Part shown: piece after piece, positions 51,314 through 61,188 of the stretch
How positions within the stretch are numbered: the first letter of the stretch is position 1
Layout: the number at the start of each line of letters is the position of its first letter
DNA from: JBBDIX01 sp050486225
GTDB lineage: Bacteria; Actinomycetota; Nitriliruptoria; Nitriliruptorales; Nitriliruptoraceae
Direction: 5' to 3'
Assembly (NCBI GenBank): GCA_050486225.1
Contig: JBJHCV010000003.1
Location: forward strand, 248,001 to 312,000
Length of the DNA: 64,000 bases
The notes under the pieces: model-generated
What the model was told of the DNA's origin: nothing
The model's database searches: none
What the model saw: only the letters and a program-made list of their open reading frames with translations
Position numbers and translations under genes: made by a program

Positions 51314-52228
51314 ATGTCCTCCCAGTGGACCGACCTCCCCCGCGGCATCGGCCGGGTCGTCACCGCCATGGTCACCCCGTTCCACGCCGACGGGTCGCTG
51401 GACCGCGACGGCGCCGGTCGGCTCGCCCGCCACCTGGTCGACTCCGGGACGGACACCGTGCTGGTGAACGGGACCACGGGCGAGTCGCCCACCCTGCACT
51501 TCGACGAGGTGATCGCGCTCGTCGGAGCCGTCCGAGCGTCGATCGGCGACGACGCCACCCTCATGGTGGGCACGGGGACCAACAGCACCGCGACGACCGT
51601 GGACGCCACGGCGCGCGCCGAGACGCTGGGAGCGGACGCGGTGCTCGTGGTCACGCCGTACTACAACCGCCCGGACCAGCGTGGGCTCGTCGAACACTTC
51701 ACGGCGGCCGCCGACGCGACCTCACTGCCGGTCGTGCTGTACGACATCCCGTTCCGAACCGGTCGGGAGATCGACACCTCGACGCTGGTGGCGCTGTCAC
51801 GGGTGGAGAACATCGTCGGGGTCAAGGACGCGACCGCGGACCTCGGCAAGGTCGCCGACGTCGTCGCTGCGACCACCGACGCCCCCGGAGGATTCGGGGT
51901 GTGGTGCGGAGCCGACGAGGTCAACCTCGCGGAGTTCGCGGTGGGCGCCAGTGGGGTCATCTCGGTGAGCGCGCACCTGGCCGGCCCGGAGATCGCGGAG
52001 ATGATCGAGGTGTTCCCGACCGACCCCGCACGTGCGCGTGAGCTGCACCTGCGCTGCCTTCCCCTGCACCGTGCCCTGTTCGCCCAGCCGTCGCCCGCGC
52101 CTCTCAAGGGTGTGCTGACCGCGCTGGGCCTGCCCGCCGGACCCGTGCGCCTGCCCCTCGCCGCCGCCGACGCGGCGACGGTGGAGACGGCGATCGACGC
52201 CCACCAACGACTGGCCAGCCTCCGATGA
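51314..52228 (+). CDS. dapA: 4-hydroxy-tetrahydrodipicolinate synthase
   Basis: DapA of 304 residues, condensing pyruvate with aspartate semialdehyde. NGTTGESPTL, catalytic Tyr in VTPYYNRPDQ, and Schiff-base Lys in IVGVKDATAD are present. ATG 51314 gives the conserved N-terminus. TAGGAT at 51253-51258 may be its -10 element. The stop overlaps rnj by 4 nt. Confidence 0.95.
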   Translation: MSSQWTDLPRGIGRVVTAMVTPFHADGSLDRDGAGRLARHLVDSGTDTVLVNGTTGESPTLHFDEVIALVGAVRASIGDDATLMVGTGTNSTATTVDATARAETLGADAVLVVTPYYNRPDQRGLVEHFTAAADATSLPVVLYDIPFRTGREIDTSTLVALSRVENIVGVKDATADLGKVADVVAATTDAPGGFGVWCGADEVNLAEFAVGASGVISVSAHLAGPEIAEMIEVFPTDPARARELHLRCLPLHRALFAQPSPAPLKGVLTALGLPAGPVRLPLAAADAATVETAIDAHQRLASLR

Positions 52229-53907
52229 CCTCCCGAAACCGCAACGAGTCCTCCCCGGTCACCATCGCCTTCCTCGGCGGGCTCGGTGAGATCGGTCGCA
52301 ACATGGCGACCGTCGAGGTCAACGGACGCATCCTCGTGATCGACGTCGGGGTCCTGTTCCCCGACGCCGAGCACCTCGGCGTCGACCTGATCCTGCCCGA
52401 CTGGTCGTGGCTCCGGGACCGCGCAGCCGACGTCGACGGCGTGTTCCTGACCCACGGGCACCTCGATCACATCGGTGGTCTGCCGTACCTGCTGCGCGAC
52501 CTCGATCGGCCGCTGACCGTGTACGGGACCCGGCTCACCATCGCGTTCTGCGAGGCCGTGCTCGAGGAGTGGGACGACCTGCCCGACGTCGAGTACGTGG
52601 AGATGGAGCCCGGCGACGTGGTCGAACTCGACGACGTGTCGGTCGAGGCCGTGCAGGTCAGTCACTCGATCCCCGACGGCGTCGCGTTCGCGCTGCGCAC
52701 CCCGCACGGGATGATCGTGCACACGGGCGACTTCAAGCTCGACCAGAGCCCGATCGACGGTCGGCCGACGGACCTCGCGCACTTCGCGCGACTCGGCGAC
52801 GAGGGCATCGACCTGCTGCTGGCGGACTCCACCGGCGCGGACACGCCGGGGCACGTGCCGACCGAACGCACGGTGGGCACCACCATCCGTGAGCACGTCA
52901 ACGACGCCGAGGGCCTGGTCGTCGTGGCGTCGTTCGCCTCGCACGTCCACCGCATCCAGCAGGTGCTCGACGCGGCCGTCGCGGTCGGGCGCCGTCCGGT
53001 GTTCGTCGGCCGCTCCATGGTCCGCAACATGGGCATCGCGACCGAACTGGGCTACCTGAAGGTCGACCCGGACCTCGTGGTCGACCTGGCCGACGTCGAC
53101 CGTCACGACCGGCGATCACTCATCGTCGTGTGCACCGGCTCGCAGGGTGAGCCGTTCTCCGCGCTGAGCCTCATGGGGGAGGGGGATCATCGCCACCTGC
53201 AGGTGGGCGAGGGCGACCTGGTGATCCTGGCCTCGAGCCTCATCCCGGGCAACGAGCAGGCGGTGTTCCGCTCCATCAACAACCTCTCGCGACGAGGCTG
53301 CACCGTCGTGCACCGGGGCACCGCGCCCGTGCACGTGTCCGGACATGCCAGTCGTGACGACCTCGTGCTGTTCCACAACATCGTCGAGGCCGAGTACGTC
53401 GTGCCGGTCCACGGCGAACACCGTCACCTTCGGGCCCACCGGGACATCGCGCGGATGACCGGTTGCCTCGACGACCACGTGCTGATCTGCGAGGACGGCG
53501 ACACCGTGGTGCTCGAGGACGGGCACGTCACGCGTGGTGAACCGGTGCCGACCAGCCACGTGTACATCGACGGCCTGCTCGACGACGTCGGGCCGGCCCT
53601 GCTGCGGGATCGACGTCGCATCGGTGAGGACGGCATCTGCATCGGCATCGTCACGATCGACACGCACGAACGTCGCCGGGCAGCGGACACGGTCGTCACC
53701 CAGAAGGGCGTGGTGTTCCACGAGTCCGCCGACGAGATCCTCGAGGCCGCTCGCCTGGCCGTCGACCGGGAACTCGAGGGCGTGTCGCCGGCGAAGTTCG
53801 AGGACACCGCCGCGATCCAGCGTCACGTCGTGCAGGCGCTCGGACGGTTCTGGCGTGAGGAGACGGGCCGACGCCCCTTCATCCTCCCGATCGTCCAGGA
53901 CGTCTGA
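52225..53907 (+). CDS. rnj: Ribonuclease J
   Basis: RNase J of 560 residues: metallo-beta-lactamase core with HGHLDHIGG (HxHxDH), beta-CASP insertion, and the HVSGHASRDDL region, then the C-terminal domain. It has 5'-exonuclease and endonuclease activity in rRNA and mRNA processing. ATG 52225 overlaps dapA (ATGA). Confidence 0.96.
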   Translation: MTSRNRNESSPVTIAFLGGLGEIGRNMATVEVNGRILVIDVGVLFPDAEHLGVDLILPDWSWLRDRAADVDGVFLTHGHLDHIGGLPYLLRDLDRPLTVYGTRLTIAFCEAVLEEWDDLPDVEYVEMEPGDVVELDDVSVEAVQVSHSIPDGVAFALRTPHGMIVHTGDFKLDQSPIDGRPTDLAHFARLGDEGIDLLLADSTGADTPGHVPTERTVGTTIREHVNDAEGLVVVASFASHVHRIQQVLDAAVAVGRRPVFVGRSMVRNMGIATELGYLKVDPDLVVDLADVDRHDRRSLIVVCTGSQGEPFSALSLMGEGDHRHLQVGEGDLVILASSLIPGNEQAVFRSINNLSRRGCTVVHRGTAPVHVSGHASRDDLVLFHNIVEAEYVVPVHGEHRHLRAHRDIARMTGCLDDHVLICEDGDTVVLEDGHVTRGEPVPTSHVYIDGLLDDVGPALLRDRRRIGEDGICIGIVTIDTHERRRAADTVVTQKGVVFHESADEILEAARLAVDRELEGVSPAKFEDTAAIQRHVVQALGRFWREETGRRPFILPIVQDV

Positions 53908-53921
53908 GCACACGACGTCCG

Positions 53922-53950
53922 CTCGGCGAGGCGCTCCGCGCCTCGCCGAG
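53922..53950 (+). terminator. Strong hairpin terminator after rnj
   Basis: CTCGGCGAGGCGC (53922-53934) pairs perfectly with GCGCCTCGCCGAG (53938-53950), a 13-bp stem with a TCC triloop, 14 nt after the rnj stop. No U-tract follows, as is common for actinobacterial terminators. Confidence 0.72.
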
Positions 53951-54022
53951 AATCGCACGGTGGTAGTTCCATCCGTGGGGCGAGCGGTTACGCTGTGGTG
54001 TCGTCCGCGAGGAGTTCGCCAC

Positions 54023-56500
54023 GTGGCATCCCGTTCCCCCTCGACCACCTCCAGCAGGTCCGGTTCGTCCGGTCGCCGTCGCGGGGCTCCGTCGTCACGG
54101 TCCAACGGTTCGCGGGGGACCTCGACCCGGACCACGAAGACCACTGCGGGGTCCAACGGGGCCAGGGGAGCGCGCGGGTCCGCCAACCCGGGCAGAGCGG
54201 CGGGAACCCGCCGTGCGGGCGCTCCGGCACCCGCACGCGCGACCCGCAGCGTCACGCAGGTGTTCGGCACGCAGCGGCAGGACGTGTTCGGGATCCTGCT
54301 GATCCTTCTCGGGGTCCTGTGCGGACTCGGGACCTACGCCGACGCTGCGGGGCCCGTCGGCGAGGTGCTCAACGCCGTCGCGCTCGGTCTGCTCGGACTG
54401 GTCGGGTACGCCGTTCCGCCCCTGCTCGCCTGGCTCGGACTCGCGATCGTCATCGGCCGCCCGGCGGAGTCGGTCGGCCGTGTGGTCGCCGGCGCGACCC
54501 TGCTGCTGCTGGGCGTGCTCGTCGCGCTGCACCTGGCGGTCGACCAACCCCACCCGTCGGACGGCCTCACCGCCCTGTGGAACGCCGGGGGGCTGCTCGG
54601 TTGGGCCGTGGGCAGCCCGCTGGTGTGGGCCCTGTCGCAGTGGGGCGCGATCGCCGTCGTCGTCGCACTGCTCGCGCTCGGTGCCGTGTTCGCGACCGGT
54701 TTCACGTTCGCCGACCTCTTCGGCGCGTTCCGCCGGGTCCTGACCGAACGTCCGTCCGACGCGTCCGACGCGTCCGACGAGTCGGCAGAGGATCCGCGGG
54801 AGACGCGCCCGACGCAGGTGATCGAACCGGACCGTGCGGGCCACGACGCCGCGGCGTCACGTGCGATCCTGGCGTCGGTCGACGAGGAGTCCGCCGCCGA
54901 ACCTCCGGTCGAGTCCACGGAATCCGACGACGAGTTCGCGGGCACCGTGGTCATGCCCGCTGCCGCGAAGGATGGCCCTCGTCGGGCCGCACGGGTGTCT
55001 CCGGTCCGGTCCTGGGCCGACTACGAACTGCCGTCGCTCGACCTGCTGGCGCGCGGCCGCGCGACCAGCAACGAGTCCGATCGCACGATCCGGGCCCAGG
55101 TCGACGCCCTGCAGGCCACCTTCCAGCAGTTCGGGGTCGACGCGACGGTCGCCCGGTGGTCCCGTGGTCCCACCGTCACCCGGTTCGAGATCGAGCTCGG
55201 GCCGGGCGTACAGGTCAAGAAGGTCGCCAACATGGGCGACGACATCGCCTATGCGCTCGCTGCACCCGACGTACGCATCGTGGCACCCATCCCGGGAAAG
55301 TCGGCCATCGGCGTCGAGGTCCCCAACCGCCGCCGCGACCTGATCACGCTCGGTGACATCCTGCGCAGCGACGACGCACTGGGGGACCCGCACCCGCTGA
55401 CGGTCGCCCTGGGCGTGGACATCGCCGGTCGTCCGTCGCTGGTCAACCTGACCACCATGCCGCACCTGCTCGTGTCCGGTGCCACCGGGTCGGGCAAGTC
55501 CGTGACGCTCAACGGCATGATCTCGTCGGTCATCATGCGTGCCCGGCCTGACCAGGTGCGCATGATCCTGATCGACCCGAAGCGCGTCGAGCTCAATGCC
55601 TACGAGGGAGCCCCGCACCTGCTGTCGCCTGTGGTCACCGATCCACGGCGTGCCGCCGACGCCGTGCAGTGGTGTGTCAAGGAGATGGAGCAGCGATACG
55701 AACTGCTCGCGCTCGCTGGCTTCCGCAACCTCGACGGCTACAACGAGGCGGTCCGCGAGGGACGCCTCGAGGCTCGCCCCGGCCCGGACGGCACGGAGAT
55801 CGAGCCCACGGAGCTGCCCTACGTCCTGCTCGTCATCGACGAACTGGCCGACCTCATGCTGGTCGCGCCACGCGACGTCGAGGACGCGATCTGCCGGATC
55901 GCCCAGATGGCACGCGCGGTCGGCATCCACATGATCATCGCCACGCAGCGACCGTCGGTCGACGTCATCACGGGGCTCATCAAGGCGAACATCCCGTCAC
56001 GGCTCGCGCTCGCCGTCGCGTCGCAGACCGACTCGCGCACGATCCTGGACGCGAACGGCGCGGAGAAGCTCGTAGGCAAGGGCGACATGCTGTTCCTGCC
56101 CGCGAGTCAGGGCAAGCCGTCGCGCCTGCAGGGCTGCTGGGTCACCGAGGCCGAGGTGTCGAACATCGTCGCGTTCTGCCGAGCCCAGCGACAGGCCGAG
56201 TTCGACGACACGGTGCTGCGCACGGGCGAGGACGCCCAACGTGCCGACGCGCAACGCTCCGGCGACGACACCTCCGACGAGGCCCTGCTGCGGCGCGCCG
56301 CGGATCAGGTGGTGACCAGTGGCCTCGGATCGACGTCGATGCTCCAGCGCAAGCTGCGGATCGGGTTCGCCCGGGCCGGACGCCTCATGGACGAACTGGA
56401 GGAACTCGGTGTGGTCGGCCCCAACGAGGGGTCGAAGGCACGCGAGGTGCTGTGGGACGTCGAACAGCTCGAGGACGCGACCACGCGAGGACTGCTGTAG
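54023..56500 (+). CDS. ftsK: DNA translocase FtsK
   Basis: FtsK/SpoIIIE of 825 residues. A basic N-terminus is followed by four membrane segments (about residues 85-230), an acidic linker, the RecA-like motor with Walker A GATGSGKS (about 486-493) and Walker B VLLVIDELADLM, and the winged-helix gamma domain at the end (TSMLQRKLRIGFARAGRLMD). It moves DNA at the septum. GTG 54023 has GAGGAG at 54009-54014. A possible -10 TACGCT lies at 53989-53994. Confidence 0.95.
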   Translation: MASRSPSTTSSRSGSSGRRRGAPSSRSNGSRGTSTRTTKTTAGSNGARGARGSANPGRAAGTRRAGAPAPARATRSVTQVFGTQRQDVFGILLILLGVLCGLGTYADAAGPVGEVLNAVALGLLGLVGYAVPPLLAWLGLAIVIGRPAESVGRVVAGATLLLLGVLVALHLAVDQPHPSDGLTALWNAGGLLGWAVGSPLVWALSQWGAIAVVVALLALGAVFATGFTFADLFGAFRRVLTERPSDASDASDESAEDPRETRPTQVIEPDRAGHDAAASRAILASVDEESAAEPPVESTESDDEFAGTVVMPAAAKDGPRRAARVSPVRSWADYELPSLDLLARGRATSNESDRTIRAQVDALQATFQQFGVDATVARWSRGPTVTRFEIELGPGVQVKKVANMGDDIAYALAAPDVRIVAPIPGKSAIGVEVPNRRRDLITLGDILRSDDALGDPHPLTVALGVDIAGRPSLVNLTTMPHLLVSGATGSGKSVTLNGMISSVIMRARPDQVRMILIDPKRVELNAYEGAPHLLSPVVTDPRRAADAVQWCVKEMEQRYELLALAGFRNLDGYNEAVREGRLEARPGPDGTEIEPTELPYVLLVIDELADLMLVAPRDVEDAICRIAQMARAVGIHMIIATQRPSVDVITGLIKANIPSRLALAVASQTDSRTILDANGAEKLVGKGDMLFLPASQGKPSRLQGCWVTEAEVSNIVAFCRAQRQAEFDDTVLRTGEDAQRADAQRSGDDTSDEALLRRAADQVVTSGLGSTSMLQRKLRIGFARAGRLMDELEELGVVGPNEGSKAREVLWDVEQLEDATTRGLL

Positions 56501-56553
56501 GCCGTCGTGCGGTGCCTGCCTTCGCGGTCATGCGTCGGCCGGTCCGGGTGCCG

Positions 56554-56820
56554 TCAGCGCCAGCGGAACTCGCCGGTGGCCTGTGAGCGCTCGCCCTTCA
56601 GCTGACGGCGAGCGTTGACGAGCGCGTAGCCACCGCCGATGACCATGGCTCCGAGCAGCAGCAGCCCGAGCCGCTCACGCGGCGTGTCCGCGATCGCGAC
56701 GCGATGGTCGCCGTCTCCCGCGGCGGCGGCGAACGCGGCCGGGGCGAGCAGTGTCAGACTGACCGCGGTCACGCAGAGGGTGGCGGCCAGCCGTCGGATG
56801 CGCACGTGTAGGGTCTTCAT
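56554..56820 (-). CDS. Small secreted/membrane hypothetical protein
   Basis: An 88-residue protein with a signal peptide (VTAVSLTLLAPAAFA, cleavage after residue 30 or so) and a second membrane segment (LGLLLLGAMVIGGGYALV), then a short basic tail. ATG 56820 is preceded by TAGCAT 8 nt upstream (56829-56834 on this strand), a -10-like hexamer, so it may be translated from a leaderless transcript. The family is not recognised. Confidence 0.65.
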   Translation of the reverse strand: MKTLHVRIRRLAATLCVTAVSLTLLAPAAFAAAAGDGDHRVAIADTPRERLGLLLLGAMVIGGGYALVNARRQLKGERSQATGEFRWR

Positions 56821-56984
56821 GGGGGCGGATGCTAGCCGATGCCTGCCGCGCATCGGTGATCGGCTGTCGACGGGTGGACGGGCGTGGCTGTGCGCCCTGT
56901 GCTCCGGGGTCGTAGTCTTGGTGGAGGTTCTCGTCGCCGCGTCGTGGCAGGTCGGCGGGATGGTCGAGGTCCACCAGGGACGAA

Positions 56985-57749
56985 GTGAGCACAGGTATCG
57001 GTGACGCGCTGCGTGAGGCGCGTGAGGCCCAGGGTCGCACCGTCGAGGACGTGGCCAGGGTCATCCGGTCGCGCGCCGAACAGGTCCGCGCGCTCGAGGA
57101 GGAACGATTCGAGGTCTTCTCCGGGGAGGTGTACGCGAAGGGCTTCCTGCGCAGCTACGCCATCGAACTCGGTCTCGACCACGAGGAGATCCTCGACGTC
57201 TTCCGGTCCCGGGTGTCGGCCCCGGACGACATCCCGGCCTCGACGCTCATCACCGGGACGATGCCTCGAGGTCCGCGGAGGTCGACGCCGCCCGCCTGGT
57301 TGACGTGGCTGTTCATCGGGATCCTCGTCGTCGCCGGTCTGGGCTTCCTGGGGATGATCAGCAGCCGGTTCTCGCCGGACACGGCGTCGCCGGACGAACC
57401 GCTGGGTGCGCCACCGGCGCCCGCAGACCCGCAGGAGGAGGATCCGGGTACCGCGCCGCCTCCCGCGCCGGAACCCGAACCGGAACCCGTGTTCGAGGGC
57501 CTGGAGATCCTGGTCGCCCTCGAGGAGGCGTCGTGGATGCGTGTCACGGTCGACGGCGCGGTCCAGTTCGAGGGCATCGCCTCGGCGGGGGAGACGCTGC
57601 AGTACCAGGCCGACGAGCAGATCACCCTGCGGGTGGGCAACGCCGGTGGCGTGCGCATCCAGCGCAACGGAGTCGAACTCGGGTCGCCCGGTGGCCGGGG
57701 TCAGGTCGTCGAGGTCACCTACGACGTCGCCGACCCCGACGCCGCCTGA
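56985..57749 (+). CDS. RodZ-like helix-turn-helix membrane protein
   Basis: A 254-residue protein with an N-terminal Xre-like HTH (GDALREAREAQGRTVEDVAR, residues 5-70), one transmembrane helix (about 104-124), a proline-rich extracytoplasmic linker and a C-terminal DUF4115-like beta domain (FEGLEILVALEEASWMRV). This is the RodZ layout, linking MreB to the cell wall. Its presence near ftsK suggests a shape role. GTG 56985 follows ACCAGGGA. Confidence 0.88.
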   Translation: MSTGIGDALREAREAQGRTVEDVARVIRSRAEQVRALEEERFEVFSGEVYAKGFLRSYAIELGLDHEEILDVFRSRVSAPDDIPASTLITGTMPRGPRRSTPPAWLTWLFIGILVVAGLGFLGMISSRFSPDTASPDEPLGAPPAPADPQEEDPGTAPPPAPEPEPEPVFEGLEILVALEEASWMRVTVDGAVQFEGIASAGETLQYQADEQITLRVGNAGGVRIQRNGVELGSPGGRGQVVEVTYDVADPDAA

Positions 57750-57822
57750 GCCCCAGCCCCACGCCACGACACCCGAAGGGTGTCCGACGCGACCCGCGTC
57801 CCGCACCTGACGGAGCCACCCT

Positions 57823-59370
57823 GTGACCGCGATCCACACCGACCCCGAGACCCCGGCACTCGCGCCGGGCGCCAGTGTCGCGATCATCACGCTCGGGTGC
57901 GGCCGCAACGAGGTCGACTCCGACCAGCTCGCCGGTCTGCTCCATCGAACCGGTCACGACGTGATCGACGACCCGGAGTCCGCCGAGGTCGTCGTCGTCA
58001 ACACCTGCACCTTCATCGCCCCGGCCAGGCAGGAGTCCATCGACACGGTGCTGGAGGCCTGCCAGCTCAAGCACGACGGGAACGCGCGTGCGGTGGTCAT
58101 CGTGGGGTGCATGGCGCAGCGGTATCCGGACGAGCTCGCCGACGCGATCCCGGAGGCCGACGCCGTCGTGGGGTTCGACGGCTACACGCGCCTGGGCGAG
58201 GTGATCGGTCAGGCCCTCGACGGGACGCTGTCGTCGCGCGTCGTGGGCGTCGGCCCTGCACACCCGGGGTCGAGGCCGACCCTGTCCCTGCCCGTGATCG
58301 CCGCCACCGCATCGGGGTCCGCGGCCGCGACCCCGCCGACCCGCGCGACACCAGCGGCCCGGACGCAGGACGACCTCGACCGGGTGCCGGCGTCCGGACC
58401 TCGGTTCGTGACCCGGGCGCACGACGGGCGGCCCTGGGCGTACCTGAAGATCGCGTCGGGCTGCGACCGTGTCTGCACGTTCTGCGCGATCCCGTCGTTC
58501 CGCGGGCGGTTCCGCTCGCGCCCGCTCGACGAGATCCTCGTCGAGGCCGAACAGCTCGCGGCATCCGGCGCCCGGGAACTCGTGCTCGTCAGTGAGAACA
58601 CGACATCCTGGGGCAAGGACCTGCCCGGGGGACGGTCGCTGCAGCCACGACTGCTCGCGGAACTCGCTGCGATCGACGCGATCGAGCGCATCCGACTGAT
58701 GTACCTGCAGCCCGCCGAACTCACCGACGACCTGCTCGAGGCGATGGCCGCCGAGCCGAAGGTGGCGAGCTACTTCGACCTGTCCCTGCAGCACGTCAGC
58801 GGTCCGGTCGTGGAACGCATGGCCCGGTCGGGAGACCACGAGCGGTTCGGTGCGCTCGTCGCGCGGATCCGCGGGCTGGATCCCGACGCCGTGTTCCGTT
58901 CGAACTTCATCGTGGGGTTCCCCGGCGAGACCGACGTCGACGTGCGTCGACTCGAGGACTTCCTCGTCGAGCACCGCCTCGACTGGGTCGGCCTGTTCGC
59001 CTACAGCCCGGAGGACGGCACCCCGGCCATGGACCTTGCCGACCAGGTGGCGCCCGAGGTCGCCAGAGATCGCCTCGCCCGGCTGTCGGACGTCCAGGAA
59101 CGCGTCAGCGACGCCGCGTCCCGGCGGTTCGTCGGCAGGCAACTCGACGTGATCGTGCAGGAACGTGGGGAGGCGACCCTCGCGAGGTCGTATCGTGAGG
59201 CCCCGGACACGGACGGGGAGATCGAACTGGTCACGCCGGGACACGGGCCTGCCGACCTGCCGGTCGGACGCATCCTGACGGTGCACGTCGCGGACGCCGT
59301 CGGTGTCGACCTCGTTGCGCACGTCGACGCGGAGTCGGCAGGACCGGAGGGCGCACGTGCGCGCGCGTGA
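57823..59370 (+). CDS. rimO: Ribosomal protein S12 methylthiotransferase RimO
   Basis: Radical SAM MTTase of 515 residues, adding a methylthio group to S12 Asp88. N-terminal cluster Cys in TLGCGRNE, NTCTFI and GCMAQRY; radical SAM CDRVCTFCAIP; C-terminal TRAM domain. The family is usually about 440 residues; an extra 50-60 residue, A/T/P-rich linker (about residues 145-190) separates the MTTase and radical SAM domains. GTG 57823 follows GACGGAG. Confidence 0.92.
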   Translation: MTAIHTDPETPALAPGASVAIITLGCGRNEVDSDQLAGLLHRTGHDVIDDPESAEVVVVNTCTFIAPARQESIDTVLEACQLKHDGNARAVVIVGCMAQRYPDELADAIPEADAVVGFDGYTRLGEVIGQALDGTLSSRVVGVGPAHPGSRPTLSLPVIAATASGSAAATPPTRATPAARTQDDLDRVPASGPRFVTRAHDGRPWAYLKIASGCDRVCTFCAIPSFRGRFRSRPLDEILVEAEQLAASGARELVLVSENTTSWGKDLPGGRSLQPRLLAELAAIDAIERIRLMYLQPAELTDDLLEAMAAEPKVASYFDLSLQHVSGPVVERMARSGDHERFGALVARIRGLDPDAVFRSNFIVGFPGETDVDVRRLEDFLVEHRLDWVGLFAYSPEDGTPAMDLADQVAPEVARDRLARLSDVQERVSDAASRRFVGRQLDVIVQERGEATLARSYREAPDTDGEIELVTPGHGPADLPVGRILTVHVADAVGVDLVAHVDAESAGPEGARARA

Positions 59371-59914
59371 CGTGTTCGGGATCCCGAACCTCGTGACCTT
59401 CCTGCGGGTCCTGCTGGTCCCGGTGATCCTGTGGCTGCTGACCCTCGACGACCCGACGGCGCGGTGGTGGGCGCTGGGCGTGTTCGTGTTCGCGGCCTGG
59501 ACCGACTCGATCGACGGGTGGGTGGCCCGGCGGCTCGACGGGGTCACGGCCTGGGGCCAGCTCGCCGACCCGATCGCGGACAAGCTGCTCGTGATCGGTG
59601 TGCTCGCGAGCCTTGCGCTGGTCGGGGAGCTTCCGTGGTGGGCGGTCGTCGTGATCGTCGGGCGAGAGGTCGCCGTCACCGTGCTGCGAGTCCGGCTCGT
59701 GCGACGGCAGCGGCACGTGATGCCCGCGAGCGTCTGGGGCAAGGTGAAGACGGTGTCGCAGATCGTCGCCATCGCGGCGTACCTGCTGCCCGGACTCTCC
59801 CCGGTCGTCGCCGACTGGCTGCTCGTCGTCGCGGTGGCGCTGACGGTCTGGTCCGGGGTCGAGTACGGGTTCCGCGCCCGCCGCCTCACCCGCGTGGGGC
59901 AGGACGCCGGGTGA
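59357..59914 (+). CDS. pgsA: CDP-diacylglycerol-glycerol-3-phosphate 3-phosphatidyltransferase
   Basis: A CDP-alcohol phosphatidyltransferase of 185 residues with about four to five membrane segments. The signature D-x2-DG-x2-AR-x8-G-x3-D-x3-D is complete (DSIDGWVARR, then GQLADPIAD). GTG 59357 with GGAGG at 59346-59350 gives the known N-terminus; it overlaps rimO by 14 nt. PgsA makes phosphatidylglycerol phosphate. Confidence 0.93.
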   Translation: MRARDVFGIPNLVTFLRVLLVPVILWLLTLDDPTARWWALGVFVFAAWTDSIDGWVARRLDGVTAWGQLADPIADKLLVIGVLASLALVGELPWWAVVVIVGREVAVTVLRVRLVRRQRHVMPASVWGKVKTVSQIVAIAAYLLPGLSPVVADWLLVVAVALTVWSGVEYGFRARRLTRVGQDAG

Positions 59915-61188
59915 CTGGCGACTCGCCCCACGACCCCCGTGCGGCACTGCTGTCCGTCGGGAGCGAACTGCTGCTCGGCGACCTGACCGACAGCAACGCG
60001 ACCTGGCTCAGCCGGGAACTCACCGCCCGGGGCATGCAGGTGGTGCACCACCTCGCGGTGGGCGACGACGTCGACCGCATCGGGGAGGCGATCCGTTGGC
60101 TCGCGCAGCGCAGTGACCTGATCCTCGTCGGGGGAGGCCTGGGGCCGACGGTCGACGACCTCACCCGTGAGGCCGTCGCCGCGGTCATGGGTGTGGATCT
60201 CGAGTTCCGGGAGGACCTCGCTGACGCCCTGCGTGCGCGATTCGCTCGCATGGGGCGCACCATGTCAGAGCAGAACCTGCGTCAGGCCCGCGTCCCGGTC
60301 GGGGCCACGGTGTTCCCGGCGGTCGGCACCGCACCGGCGTTCGCCGTCGACCTGGCGGGTGACACGCCGACACGGCTCGTCGCCCTGCCGGGTGTGCCGT
60401 GGGAGATGCGCGAACTGTTCGAGCGCGACGTGGTGGCCGAGGTGCGTGCCCTGGCGGGGGAGCGCACCACCATCACCCGGCGCGTGCACGTGGCGGGGCG
60501 GGGCGAGTCGGACGTCGCCTCGGTCGTGGAGCCGATCGTGGCGCGTCACACCGAGGTGACCCTGGCGTTCCTCGCGCACACGACGGGGATCGAGGTGCGT
60601 CTCACGGTGAGCGCCAGCGACGTCGCCGTGGCCCGAGCGACCTCTGAGCCCGTCGTCGCGGAGGTCGTGGCCGCGCTCGGTCCGGGCGTTGCCGGCATCG
60701 ACGACGAGGCCGTCGAGCAGGCGGTGGTGCGCACCCTCACCGAACGTGGGGAGACGGTCGCGCTGGCCGAGTCCGCCACCGCCGGGGACATCGCGGCGCG
60801 GCTCGGGCGGGTGCCCGGCGCGTCGAGGGCACTCCACGGTGGGATGGTCGTCTACACCCCTGAGGCCAAGCACACCATGCTGGGCATCCCCGACGAACTC
60901 CTCGGTGAACACGCCGTCGGCGAGGCGCTGACCCGTGCGCTGGCTGACGCGGTGCGTGAGCACACGGGCGCCGACTGGGGTCTGGCGGTCACCGGTGTCG
61001 CGGGTCCCGGAGACCTCGGCGACATCCCGGTCGGCACCGTCCACTGGGCGCTCGCCGGTCCCGGCCGCGACACCGAGGTCCACACCCGGCGGCTCAACGG
61101 CGACCGCTCCTCGATCATCTCCCGGCTGGGCACGGCGGCGCTCGACCTGCTGCTGCGACGCCTCGTCGAGGACCGTCCCGGGGCGTGA
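59911..61188 (+). CDS. cinA: CinA family protein (ADP-ribose pyrophosphatase / NMN deamidase type)
   Basis: A 425-residue CinA with an N-terminal MoaB/MogA-like domain (SVGSELLLGDLTDSN, LVGGGLGPTVDDLTREAV) and a C-terminal PncC amidase domain. The amidase motif reads AESATAGD, keeping Ser but changing the usual AESCTGG at C and G. CinA recycles pyridine nucleotides and in some species links to competence. GTG 59911 overlaps pgsA. It stands upstream of thpR and recA. Confidence 0.9.
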   Translation: MTGDSPHDPRAALLSVGSELLLGDLTDSNATWLSRELTARGMQVVHHLAVGDDVDRIGEAIRWLAQRSDLILVGGGLGPTVDDLTREAVAAVMGVDLEFREDLADALRARFARMGRTMSEQNLRQARVPVGATVFPAVGTAPAFAVDLAGDTPTRLVALPGVPWEMRELFERDVVAEVRALAGERTTITRRVHVAGRGESDVASVVEPIVARHTEVTLAFLAHTTGIEVRLTVSASDVAVARATSEPVVAEVVAALGPGVAGIDDEAVEQAVVRTLTERGETVALAESATAGDIAARLGRVPGASRALHGGMVVYTPEAKHTMLGIPDELLGEHAVGEALTRALADAVREHTGADWGLAVTGVAGPGDLGDIPVGTVHWALAGPGRDTEVHTRRLNGDRSSIISRLGTAALDLLLRRLVEDRPGA

